A stretch of DNA of 42,451 bases from Planctomycetes bacterium UBA2386 (GTDB taxonomy: Bacteria > Planctomycetota > UBA1135 > UBA2386): positions 32,636 through 75,086 of the forward strand of contig DDSQ01000073.1 of the NCBI GenBank assembly GCA_002343845.1, in the 5' to 3' direction. Below the pieces are notes generated by a model. The model made no database searches and was not told the origin of the DNA. It was given only the letters and a program-made list of their open reading frames with translations. Below are positions 24,856 through 32,717 of this stretch, one piece after another (positions within the stretch are counted from its first letter, which is position 1; every line of letters starts with the position of its first letter). Both the position numbers and the translations under genes were made by a program.

Positions 24856-26250
24856 CTACTGCCGGAACCAGTCGGCCAGCGTCGTGCGCAGCTCCTCGAG
24901 CAGCGGCTTCATGCGCGTCGCCATCGTCTTTCTCGCGGCAGCAACGACCTCGCCGCGTTCGCGCGTTCGCTCCGAGAGCTGCTGCAGCGACTCCGCCTCG
25001 ACCGCGCCGGCCGCGCTGAGCGCCTGGTGCAACGCTTCGCGCAACTCCTCGGCCCGCTCGGCAAGGAACGCCTCGTCGAAGCACTTCGTCGCCGCCGCCC
25101 GCGAGTCGCGGCTGGGCTTCGCCAGAGCCTTGATGGCCTTGTCGACGGCTTTGTCGTGGCGCGACTTGGTCTCGCGCGTCTTGGCCATCGCCTTCTTCCA
25201 TTCAGCGTGGTCCGCGAACGCCCGGTCGGCGATGGAGAACTGCGGCGCCCATTCGCCGAAAGCCGCGTTCGGTGCGAGCGCCGCGCCATCCGCGAGCAGG
25301 GCCTGGGAATGCACGAGCACCGCCTTGTCGAGGAACGCCTGCATCGCCTCGATCGCCGGGGGCAACGCGGCCTTGTCGGCGGGATCCGCCTTGGGCAGCA
25401 GCTTCTTCGCCCGGCCGAGCAGGTCACCGACCACGCCGAGATCCGGCATCTCGCGCTGCAGTTCGCTGACCGCGGTGCGCATGGCCTGCGCCGCGGACTG
25501 CGTGGAGACCTGGTCGAGCCACTCGAGCATCGATGCGACCTGCACGGGCAGCGGCCAGTGCCCGCTCTGCTCGGTGAGCCCGTCGACGATCTCGAGCCGC
25601 ACCTTCGCGTAGCCCTGTTCGCGGTAGATCTTGTCGGTTCGGATCGCGCAGTCGACCGGCACCACCGCGTCCGCGCGACCGTGCAGGATGCCGATCGCGA
25701 CTTTCTGTTTCGCGAGCTTGTCGTGCTTGACGTCGAGCACGTTGCCGGCGTGCGCGACGATGCCGTCGACGAGCTCGGGGTGCTCGCCCGCGAACCAGTA
25801 GCAGAAGAACGCGCCTTGGCTGTGGCCGTAGAGGTAGACCCGGCCGATCGGGAAGCGCTTCTTGAAGTCGGCGATGAGTCCGGCGATCTGCTCGCCGTCC
25901 TTCGGCCCTTGCACGAAGTTGAACGTGTCGCCGTTGCCCGGAGTGAGGCCATCGGGCGACACGACGATGTCGCGGCGGCGGAAGTCGCCGAGGATCGGGT
26001 AGTTCCAGAAGCTCCAGCCGTGGTTCATGCCGGTGCCGTGCAACATCAGCAGCAGGTCCGGCGGGTTCTTGGCGTCGATGTCCTTCGGCACGCGGTACCA
26101 GTAGGGTCGACCCTGCGCGCTCTTCCATTCGAGCAGCTTGCCGCGCGGCACCTTCGTCGAGGGTTCGACGATCGCGTCGGCATCCTTCTGCGCCAGGACG
26201 TGGGCTGCGGCGATCGACGTGACGAGGAACGCGAGGAACGTGCGGTGCAT
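24856..26250 (-). CDS. Secreted alpha/beta hydrolase with helical C-terminal extension
   Basis: A 464-residue exported protein. Start MHRTFLAFLVTSIAAAHVLAQ is a signal peptide; the long upstream frame lies in the divergent gap and beyond and is not used. Residues 45-245 are an alpha/beta hydrolase of the feruloyl esterase/PHB depolymerase-like type: LLLMLHGTGMNHGWSFW (oxyanion HG at 71-72), YGHSQGAFFCYW with nucleophile Ser144, HGRADAVVPVD with the acid, and QSGHWPLP with the His. Residues 250-464 are Ala/Lys/Glu-rich helices without a recognised family. It probably cleaves an ester in the periplasm or outside the cell. TATCGT lies 15 nt upstream of the start on its strand. Divergent from the candidate selenoprotein gene. 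Confidence 0.87.
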   Translation of the reverse strand: MHRTFLAFLVTSIAAAHVLAQKDADAIVEPSTKVPRGKLLEWKSAQGRPYWYRVPKDIDAKNPPDLLLMLHGTGMNHGWSFWNYPILGDFRRRDIVVSPDGLTPGNGDTFNFVQGPKDGEQIAGLIADFKKRFPIGRVYLYGHSQGAFFCYWFAGEHPELVDGIVAHAGNVLDVKHDKLAKQKVAIGILHGRADAVVPVDCAIRTDKIYREQGYAKVRLEIVDGLTEQSGHWPLPVQVASMLEWLDQVSTQSAAQAMRTAVSELQREMPDLGVVGDLLGRAKKLLPKADPADKAALPPAIEAMQAFLDKAVLVHSQALLADGAALAPNAAFGEWAPQFSIADRAFADHAEWKKAMAKTRETKSRHDKAVDKAIKALAKPSRDSRAAATKCFDEAFLAERAEELREALHQALSAAGAVEAESLQQLSERTRERGEVVAAARKTMATRMKPLLEELRTTLADWFRQ

Positions 26251-26386
26251 GGCGACTCGGTCTCGACGATACCCGGCGCAGGCCGGCCCTCGTAAGGCAC
26301 GCGTCAGCCGTTCGCCCGGAAAGACGCGGCACGCAGCGGCGGAACCGCGGGCTGCCGCGCAGGCGGTCTGCCGATAGGCTGCAGGC
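26251..26386. promoter_or_regulatory. Divergent promoter region
   Basis: A 136-bp gap between the hydrolase (minus) and the candidate selenoprotein (plus). On the plus strand TAGGCT at 26375-26380 ends 6 nt before the ATG at 26387, with a weak CTGCCG 17 bp upstream at 26352-26357; the message would be leaderless or nearly so. On the minus strand TATCGT (26271-26266) ends 15 nt before the hydrolase start. Confidence 0.45.
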
Positions 26387-27589
26387 ATGCTCGTCGTCGC
26401 CCTCGTCAGCGCTCTCGCCGGCCCTCCCCAGGATCCGCCTCCCGTTCCCGACGCCGACAACTTCCGCCAGTGGCAGACGCGCATCGAACCGGATGCGACG
26501 GAGCTCGCCTACCTGCGCGTCGCCTGGCGCAACGAGTTCTGGCCGGCGGTGCTCGAGGCCCGCGAGCTCGGCCGACCGATCCTGTTCTGGACGATGAACG
26601 GGCACCCGCTCGGCTGCACCTGAAACAACGGCGTCCGTGGACGCCAGGTGGTCTGGTCAGACCCCGAAGTGCAGAAGCTGAGCCGCGAGTTCGTGACCGT
26701 CGCCGACGAGGTCTATCTGCTCTACCCCGAGGATCCGCACAACCTCGCGCGCGTCGCGAACGATCCGGGGCACCTGCTGTTCAAGAAGTTCGGCGAAGCG
26801 ATGCCGCGCGGCGCGTGGCATCACCCGGGCACCAAGCAGGGCATCTACATGCTCGGCCCCGACGGCGAGTACCTCGAGGGACTCGGTGCCGCCAGCGGCG
26901 ATCCCGCCGACATCGCGCGGCGCCTGCGCACGGCTCTCGAACGCTGGGACGCGCTGCGCAAGGAGAAGCGGTACCGGAACGCACCGGTGCCGGCGAAGGG
27001 CGTCGAACTGCCGTGCGATCTCGACGCCCGCCGCACGACGTTGCGCGTGTCGTTGCGCGATCTCGTCGGCGACGACGGCACGACGCCGCGCTACGAGAAG
27101 GGCGCCTACGACGACCGCAACTGGACGACGTGGATCGGCTGGGCGTGGAACCAGAACTGGTTCCAACTCGACGATCCGCGTGATTTCGTCACCGACGGAG
27201 CGCAGCCGCGCGACGTGCCGGCAGCCACGTTCCGACGTCTGTGCCGCGAAGTGCTGGTCGACAACGTGCGCGGCCAGGCGCCGCACTGGGAGGACGGGCA
27301 CGTGCAACGCGCGTCGCTGACCGTTCGCCGCGTTTCGGCCGGCAAGACCTGGACGCTCGAGTACTCCGGCGAGGCGAGCATGGAAGCGCCGAAGGCGGCG
27401 CTGGCCGTGAAGCTGCACGGCCGCGCCGAGTGGGATCCCGCGGCCAAGCGGTTCGTCCGGTTCGACCTGGTCGCGCTCGGCACGCGGCAAGGAGCCTGGG
27501 GCGCGAACCAACGCGAACAGCAACGCGGCCCATCGCCGATCGGCATCGCGTTCCGGCTGTTCCCGGGCGAAGCGCGCACGGGGCGCTGA
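26387..27589 (+). CDS. Candidate selenoprotein: thioredoxin-like protein with in-frame TGA (Cys77-Thr78-Sec79)
   Basis: One reading frame of 401 codons interrupted by a single TGA at 26621-26623; both sides are in the same frame, so no frameshift is needed. If TGA is read as selenocysteine the protein has 400 residues. It starts MLVVALVSALAGPPQDPPP (short signal-like segment), then LEARELGRPILFWTMNGHPLGCT-Sec-NNGV, which has the layout of a thioredoxin-fold beta strand followed by a redox-active C-x-Sec pair, and continues with WSDPEVQKLSREFVTVADEV, the next strand and helix of such folds. The 230 residues after it have no family I recognise. Strong hairpins follow TGA directly. Alternatives are a nonsense mutation, a base error, or two separate genes (restart at GTG 26648). 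The stop overlaps the next start (TGATG). Confidence 0.6.
26621..26663 (+). promoter_or_regulatory. UGA codon with SECIS-like hairpins immediately downstream
   Basis: After TGA (26621-26623) the sequence folds as GGCGTC-CGTG-GACGCC (26630-26645), a perfect 6-bp stem with a 4-nt loop, then GGTCT-GGTC-AGACC (26650-26663), a perfect 5-bp stem whose loop starts with GG. A third, alternative stem CCAG-GTGGT-CTGG (26644-26656) overlaps both. Bacterial SECIS elements lie directly 3' of UGA within the coding region and carry G at the start of the apical loop, usually about 16-37 nt from UGA; the second and third hairpins fit that range (loops at 32 and 25 nt), the first is closer (13 nt). Which one would bind SelB cannot be decided by eye. 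Confidence 0.45.
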
Positions 27590-28569
27590 TGGAGTACCGC
27601 GAGGTCCCGGGGACGCCACTGCGGCTGTCGAGCCTCGCGTTCGGCGGGTGGTTGACGCTCGGTGATCGGCTCGACGACGCGACGTCGATGCGCCTGCTCG
27701 ACACCGCCGTGGCCGGCGGCATCAACTTCCTCGACCTCGCCGACGTCTACGGCAACGGCGGCGCCGAACGCGTCGTGGGCGAGTTCCTGCGCGCCAACCC
27801 CGGCGCCGACGTCGTCGTCAGCAGCAAGGTGTTCTGGCCGACCAGCGATCGCGCCGAGGACCGCGGTCTCTCGCGCCGCCACATCCACGCCAGCATCGAC
27901 CGCACGCTGCAGCGGCTCGGGCGCGAACAACTGCACGTCTACTTCTGCCATCGCGAGGATCCGACCGTGCCACTCGCGGAGACCGTGCAGGCAATGGGCG
28001 ATCTGGTCGTCAGCGGCAAGATCGTCGCGTGGGGCACCAGTTGCTGGCGCGCGGCCACGCTGCGCGCGGCGCATCGCCTCGCCGCCGAACTGCACGTGCC
28101 GCCGCCGCGACTCGAGCAACCCCGTTACAGCCTGCTCGTGCGCGCGATCGAGAACGACGTCGTGCCGTGTTGTCGCGAACTGGGCATCGGCATCGTCGCC
28201 TGGAGCCCGCTCGCCGGCGGCGTGCTGACCGGCAAGTACCTCGATGGCATGCCCCCCGGCAGCCGCGGGGCCACGAGCCGCTGGCTCGACGACTACGGAT
28301 CTCCTCGCCAGCGGCGGGCCGTAAGCGAGTTCGTCGCCGCGAGCCGCCAACGAGGCATCGCGCCAGCCGCAGCGGCACTCGGCTGGGTGATGCAGCAACC
28401 CGGAGTCACTTCGGCGATCTGCGGCGCCACCTCGGACGTCCAGATGCGCGACAACCTGGTCGCCGGCGAGCTCGCCAGCCGTGGCGGCGCGTTGGGATGG
28501 GCGGAAGCACCGTTCGCACGCAGGGAATCCCGATGGCATCGTCTGCTGCGGCGCCTTGGCGCCCGCTGA
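27589..28569 (+). CDS. Aldo/keto reductase
   Basis: A 326-residue NAD(P)H-dependent oxidoreductase of the Kv-beta/YghZ-like branch. The start MEYREVPGTPLRLSSLAFGG overlaps the previous stop by one base (TGATG), which implies translational coupling. The catalytic set is visible: FLDLADVYGNGGAER (Asp and Tyr), VVSSKVFWP (Lys) and LHVYFCHREDP (His). Cofactor-binding residues follow in the C-terminal third (AWSPLAGGVLTGKYL, SAICGATSDVQMRDNL). Being coupled to a thioredoxin-like candidate selenoprotein, it may serve with it in carbonyl or thiol redox balance; that is inference. Confidence 0.92.
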   Translation: MEYREVPGTPLRLSSLAFGGWLTLGDRLDDATSMRLLDTAVAGGINFLDLADVYGNGGAERVVGEFLRANPGADVVVSSKVFWPTSDRAEDRGLSRRHIHASIDRTLQRLGREQLHVYFCHREDPTVPLAETVQAMGDLVVSGKIVAWGTSCWRAATLRAAHRLAAELHVPPPRLEQPRYSLLVRAIENDVVPCCRELGIGIVAWSPLAGGVLTGKYLDGMPPGSRGATSRWLDDYGSPRQRRAVSEFVAASRQRGIAPAAAALGWVMQQPGVTSAICGATSDVQMRDNLVAGELASRGGALGWAEAPFARRESRWHRLLRRLGAR

Positions 28570-28607
28570 CCGTTCACGCCAGCGCTTCCTTTTCTCGCCA
28601 TCGGGGG

Positions 28608-28613
28608 TAGCAT
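28608..28613 (+). promoter_or_regulatory. -10-like hexamer before the PEP-CTERM gene
   Basis: TAGCAT at 28608-28613. If transcription starts about 7 bases downstream, the ATG at 28612 would not be in the mRNA, which supports translation from the ATG at 28684. Both the AKR terminator and a -35 box in the 28570-28683 gap remain unclear. Confidence 0.35.
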
Positions 28614-28683
28614 GGACTGCCACGAGAACGAGAGCTGGACGTTGCGGCGCCCTCGATTCCCGCGACATCCAGCAGCAGCCATC

Positions 28684-28947
28684 ATGATCCTCCTGTCGAA
28701 TCTGTGCGTGCTCGCCTTCCTTGGCGCCGACGTGCATGCAAACGTCGCCATCGCCGCCGACCACGCGTCGCCGATCGCGGCCGTCGAGCCACAGGGTCCG
28801 CCTGTGCAGTTCTTCCCGGATGCAGAGGACACCGTGGGGCCCAGCGGCGGCACGCCCGAGCCGGGCTCGATCCTGCTGCTCGTCGGTAGCGCGCTCGGTT
28901 ACGGGGCCTGGCGCCTGAAGCGGAACAAGGACACGAAGGAGAGTTGA
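28684..28947 (+). CDS. Small PEP-CTERM sorting-signal protein
   Basis: An 87-residue exported peptide. Start MILLSNLCVLAFLGADVHAN is a signal peptide; an ATG 24 codons upstream (28612) would bury it behind an Arg-rich stretch. The C-terminus has the tripartite PEP-CTERM signal: TPEPGS, a hydrophobic helix (ILLLVGSALGYGAW), and a basic tail (RLKRNKDTKES). After signal-peptide removal and cleavage at PEP, only about 35-40 residues would remain, with little more than VGPSGG and an acidic FFPDAEDT. The exosortase gene begins right at its stop, so this is likely that enzyme's dedicated substrate. Confidence 0.85.
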   Translation: MILLSNLCVLAFLGADVHANVAIAADHASPIAAVEPQGPPVQFFPDAEDTVGPSGGTPEPGSILLLVGSALGYGAWRLKRNKDTKES

Positions 28948-28952
28948 GCGGC

Positions 28953-30398
28953 GTGCGAGCCGCCATCGCGGCCGCGATCGCCCTGTTGCTGGTCTACTGG
29001 GAGACGCTCGAGAGCTACCTCCTCGACCAGTACTACCAGGAGCACTTCCTCTACCTCTGGGTGTTCCTTGGGCTCGCCCTGACGCGAACGCTCCGCGGCC
29101 CGTTTGGCACGCACTTCGCGCTGAACTCCGCACGCAGCAGAGTCGGCTTCGGGCTCGCGATCGCAGCGATCCTGTTGCTCGGCGCGAGCGAATCCGTCGG
29201 CTCGAGCACCGGCACCCGCGCGTCGCTGGCCGTGTTCCTGACGGCACTAGCGGTTCTGGTCGTTCCCGGCTGGCCGCTGACGCGCTGCCTGGCCCATGGC
29301 CTGCTGCTGCTGCTGTGTTTCGGGCTGCCCTACGCCGTCTGGTATCCGATCACCTCGCACCTGCAGTGGGGTGTTGCGCAGGTGATCGCTCTGCCGAGCC
29401 ACCTCGGCATCGCCAACTACACAGTGCGCGGCGCCATCGTCGACTTCCCTCACTACGACCTTGCGATCACCGCCGATTGTTCGGGACTGGGGCAACTGCT
29501 GACGTTCTCCGGAATCGCCGGCCTCGCCATCCTGAGCTCGGCACGCAACCGCCGTCGCGCCGCGACCCTGATGCTGCTGGCGGTCGTGCTGGCATGGCTC
29601 TCCAACCTCGCCCGCGTCAGCGCCTTCGTGTTCTTCGTCGGGATCGGCTGGACCACGGCGGTCGACGACCCGACCTGGCACGCGCTGCTCGGCTTCGGCG
29701 TGTTCCTGCCGTTCGTGACCGTCCTGGTTTGGCTGGCCCTGCGCACCCACCGACCACTCCCCCCGCCGGTGGCGATGCCCTCGGCCGCGCGCGGTCGCTG
29801 GCCGGTGTTCGGGATCCTCGTGCTGTTGGCCCTGGTCCACTTCGCCTGCCGGCGGCCGGATGACGTGGACTTCCCAGCGCCGGCGTGGTTCGCGGAGCTG
29901 GCCGCCCCCCCGGACCACCGGCTGCTCCGGCACGCGTCGTCGGAGGCGAGCGACCGCCTCGCCTACGGCACGCGCTGGCTGCACAACGCCCGCTACGAGA
30001 GCACGCAGGGGCATCAGTTCGACCTGTTCCACTACACGACGCGCTCCCGCAGCCACCTGTGCGTGCACAAGGTCGCCGCGTGCGTCGCCCGGCCAGGACT
30101 CCAGATCCGTTACGCCGCACCGGTAGAAGTCGCCGGCCAGACGTGGTGGCCAATCGCCCTCGACAGCGAACGCGAACTCGAGTCCATGCACGTCTACTAC
30201 GCCTTCGAGGTCGGCGGCCAGCGCTTCGACGACAGCTCGGCCACGCAGCTGCACGTCTTCCAGCAACGCCTTCTGGGGAAAACCTGGGAAGTACGACTCA
30301 CACGAGCCACCTTCCCCGGGCGACTGCCTGCCGCGCCCCACGCACACGCAGCGGCAATCCTCGGGTGGCTCGGAAAACTCACGAAGTCTTCGGGCTGA
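28953..30398 (+). CDS. Exosortase with EpsI-like C-terminal domain
   Basis: A 481-residue integral membrane protein. Residues 1-270 carry about seven or eight transmembrane helices with the exosortase Cys-Arg-His triad: TADCSGLGQLLTF (Cys176), SNLARVSAFVF (Arg221) and DPTWHALLGFGVF (His243). Residues about 300-480 form a soluble domain (SHLCVHKVAACVARPGLQI, then WWPIALDSERELE) that resembles the EpsI/DUF3485 partner fused to some exosortases. It should cut PEP-CTERM proteins at the membrane and pass them on to the surface. I chose GTG at 28953 because AAGGAG (28936-28941) is 11 nt upstream; a TTG at 28944, overlapping the PEP-CTERM stop, is only 2 nt from it. Confidence 0.9.
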   Translation: MRAAIAAAIALLLVYWETLESYLLDQYYQEHFLYLWVFLGLALTRTLRGPFGTHFALNSARSRVGFGLAIAAILLLGASESVGSSTGTRASLAVFLTALAVLVVPGWPLTRCLAHGLLLLLCFGLPYAVWYPITSHLQWGVAQVIALPSHLGIANYTVRGAIVDFPHYDLAITADCSGLGQLLTFSGIAGLAILSSARNRRRAATLMLLAVVLAWLSNLARVSAFVFFVGIGWTTAVDDPTWHALLGFGVFLPFVTVLVWLALRTHRPLPPPVAMPSAARGRWPVFGILVLLALVHFACRRPDDVDFPAPAWFAELAAPPDHRLLRHASSEASDRLAYGTRWLHNARYESTQGHQFDLFHYTTRSRSHLCVHKVAACVARPGLQIRYAAPVEVAGQTWWPIALDSERELESMHVYYAFEVGGQRFDDSSATQLHVFQQRLLGKTWEVRLTRATFPGRLPAAPHAHAAAILGWLGKLTKSSG

Positions 30399-30464
30399 GT
30401 CGGGTCGCGGCCGCGTAAGGAGAGGCCACCACCCCGCCGGATCGGCACCGGCGCCCCCCCCGTC

Positions 30465-31994
30465 ATGTCCGACCCATCCGAACCGCAGCGGACGGCTGCG
30501 CATTGGCTATCCGCGTCACAAGCGGATCCCCAACGCGCGCGGACCGGACCCTGGCTGGCGGTGGTGCTCGCGATCTGGGCCGCGGCGGTGCTGCTGGCGA
30601 TTCCGATGGGGATCGGCTCGTCCTGGCGCGAATGCGACACCCAGGCGATCGCCCGCAACATGGTGAGCGAGGGGTTCGATCCGCTGCGGCCCCGCGTCGA
30701 CTGGCGAGGCGACACCGATGGCGCCGTCGAGTGCGAGTTCCCGTTCTACCAGGCCATGGTCGCCGCGGTGATGGCGGTGGTGGGCGAAGCCGAGTGGCCT
30801 GGGCGGGTGATCTCGGTGCTCGCGATGCTGTTCGCAGCCATGTCGCTGCATCGCTTGTGCGCCGCGCGCGCCGGCCCGGCGGGAGCCCTCGCAGCGACGA
30901 TGGTGTTCTTGACCGGCGGCCATGCCTTCTTGCTCGGCGGCCGCGTCACGCCCGACGCCACCAGCACGGCCTTGGCCATCGCGGGGACCGCCGCGTTCGT
31001 CGAGTTCCTGGCGTCGGGGCGAACGCGCACCCTGTGGCTGGCGACGGCCGCGATCACCCTCGGCTGCCTGACCAAGGCAACGGCGCTGCAGGTCGGCCTC
31101 CTGCTGTTCCTGTGGACGCTCGCCGCCGCCCCGTCGCGGCTGCGGGAAGCGAGGCCGTGGCTGGCGTTCGCGACGATCCTCGCCGTCTGCGCGGCGTGGG
31201 TCTGGCATGGCGTGCAGCTGCACGCGGAGACCGGGTTGACGTTCGGTGTGGCGTCCGGCGGCGAGACGAAGTTCCCGACCCTGCGCAGCCTGCGCAATCC
31301 GGACCACTGGCTGTCGCTGTTCCGCACGACGATGGAGTACGGGTTCGGCCCGCTCGGGCTGATCGCCTTGGCTGTCGTCGCCGTCCGCCGGCGCCTCGAC
31401 CGCTGCGATCTCGGCCTGCTGCTCGTCGTCGCCCTCGGCCTCATCGGCACGTTCCGCTACAGCTTCCACCACGGCGTCGGCCCGCAGTACCACGTGTTCG
31501 CGGCGGTCGGCGGCGCCTGGTTCGTCGCCCGCGTGTGGCCGCAGCAAGCGCGATGGTCCCTGTGGGCCCTGCTCGCCGTTGCGATCGTGGCGCAGGGATC
31601 TCTCCACCTCGCCAAGGAGCGAGCCACTCGTCTCTCGTGCTTGGACTCGGGTTTCGCCGAGGTCGGCGCCGCCGTGGCGGCGATCAGCACTCCTGACGAA
31701 CTCGCCGTCGTGCGCGGCCACCGTGAGCGAATCGACGAGTACTGGCGCCGGCGCACCAACTTCGAGGAGCCGATGATGCTCTACCACGCCCGCCGCCGTG
31801 GTTGGGTGTTGCCGCGCGACGACTTCGCGCCGGCCGAACTCGCCGAACTGCACCAGCGCGGCGCGCGCATCGTGATCGACCAGATGCCGGCCGAGACGTC
31901 GGCGCCGACCAGCGAGTGGCTCGCCTCGCACGCGGACCTCGTGCAGGAACGATTCGGCCGCCGCATCTACCGCCTGCGCGCATCGTCCGAGTAG
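30465..31994 (+). CDS. GT-C (ArnT/PMT-like) polyprenyl-sugar glycosyltransferase
   Basis: A 509-residue membrane protein with about ten helices and a soluble C-terminal tail of 120 residues. The first periplasmic loop, WRECDTQAIARNMVSEGFD followed by ECEFPFYQAMVA, carries the acidic residues (Asp and Glu) that GT-C enzymes use to bind the sugar phosphate and acceptor. A second loop has GGRVTPDATSTALA. Such enzymes use undecaprenyl- or polyprenyl-phosphate sugars to modify proteins or lipids on the outer face of the membrane. It follows the exosortase gene by 66 bp on the same strand; the substrate could be exosortase-processed protein, but the family alone does not say so. Confidence 0.82.
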   Translation: MSDPSEPQRTAAHWLSASQADPQRARTGPWLAVVLAIWAAAVLLAIPMGIGSSWRECDTQAIARNMVSEGFDPLRPRVDWRGDTDGAVECEFPFYQAMVAAVMAVVGEAEWPGRVISVLAMLFAAMSLHRLCAARAGPAGALAATMVFLTGGHAFLLGGRVTPDATSTALAIAGTAAFVEFLASGRTRTLWLATAAITLGCLTKATALQVGLLLFLWTLAAAPSRLREARPWLAFATILAVCAAWVWHGVQLHAETGLTFGVASGGETKFPTLRSLRNPDHWLSLFRTTMEYGFGPLGLIALAVVAVRRRLDRCDLGLLLVVALGLIGTFRYSFHHGVGPQYHVFAAVGGAWFVARVWPQQARWSLWALLAVAIVAQGSLHLAKERATRLSCLDSGFAEVGAAVAAISTPDELAVVRGHRERIDEYWRRRTNFEEPMMLYHARRRGWVLPRDDFAPAELAELHQRGARIVIDQMPAETSAPTSEWLASHADLVQERFGRRIYRLRASSE

Positions 31995-32013
31995 GACGTT
32001 CCCGGATCGCGCC

Positions 32014-32670
32014 TCAGCGTGCGGCGTCGCGCAGCCGGAACTCGACGACGACTTCGGTGGTGCTCGCGACCGGCACGCCGTCCCGCCGGGCCGGCACGAA
32101 CCGCCAGGCGCGCACCGCCCGCAGCGCCTCGCGATTGAGGCCGGGGAACGGCGCGGGCGTGCGCAGTTCGATGCCGGTGACGGCGCCGAGGCTGTCGATC
32201 GAAACCGCGAGCACCACCACGCCTTCATGGCCGGCGCGGCGTTCGTGGTCGGGGTACTGCGGCGGGACATTGTCGGCGCAGCGCTGCGCTTCGACGAAGG
32301 GCTGCGCCGCCGCGGCGGTCGCCGCGGACGACGGCTCGGGCGTTGGTTCCGGCGGCGGCCGCAGTCGATCGCGCGTCGGCTCGCGCCGCGGCGGCGCAGG
32401 CGACGGTTCGGCGACGGTCGCGACCGGCGGCGGCAGCGGTTCGACGACCGCCAACTCGTGCGCCACCATGTCGACCACCAACGCCTCGACGACGACATCG
32501 GGGCGGGGCGTTTCGGCGGGCGCCACCGGCATGCTGGCGACCGAACTCGCGATCGTGACGTGCGGCAACGGCGGCGGCAGCTGGCGCCGTGCGTACGCAC
32601 TCATCACCAGACCGCAGGCCATCGCGGCCGCGTGCACGACGATCGAAGTGACGAGAAACCCGGAACGCAC
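32014..32670 (-). CDS. TonB-like energy-transducing protein
   Basis: A 218-residue protein with typical TonB layout: an N-terminal membrane anchor (FLVTSIVVHAAAMACGLVM), a Pro/Ala/Glu/Arg-rich periplasm-spanning segment (residues 30-125, e.g. PPPVATVAEPSPAPPRRE), and a TonB C-terminal domain (VPPQYPDHERRAGHEGVVVL, then REALRAVRAWRFVPARRDGV). It couples the inner-membrane proton gradient to outer-membrane transporters. The start is GTG at 32670, the first codon before the anchor, with TATCGT 13 nt upstream on its strand. No exbB/exbD lies nearby. Convergent with the GT-C gene (19-bp gap) and downstream of the PQQ dehydrogenase-like gene. Confidence 0.88.
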   Translation of the reverse strand: MRSGFLVTSIVVHAAAMACGLVMSAYARRQLPPPLPHVTIASSVASMPVAPAETPRPDVVVEALVVDMVAHELAVVEPLPPPVATVAEPSPAPPRREPTRDRLRPPPEPTPEPSSAATAAAAQPFVEAQRCADNVPPQYPDHERRAGHEGVVVLAVSIDSLGAVTGIELRTPAPFPGLNREALRAVRAWRFVPARRDGVPVASTTEVVVEFRLRDAAR

Positions 32671-32717
32671 GTTGGGACGCGCAACGATACCCGACGAGCC
32701 CCGGTTCGCAGCCGCGC

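Noticed and set aside
26470..27183. A frameshift explanation for the interrupted thioredoxin-like gene
   Set aside because: Sequence before and after the TGA is in the same frame, so a shift into another frame is not needed and would not restore homology-like sequence.
28612..28683. ATG at 28612 as the PEP-CTERM protein start
   Set aside because: It adds 24 Arg/His-rich residues ahead of a proper signal peptide and overlaps the presumed -10 hexamer TAGCAT.
28944..28952. TTG at 28944 as exosortase start, overlapping the PEP-CTERM stop
   Set aside because: The ribosome-binding sequence AAGGAG is only 2 nt away, too close; GTG at 28953 has workable spacing. The TTG remains possible.
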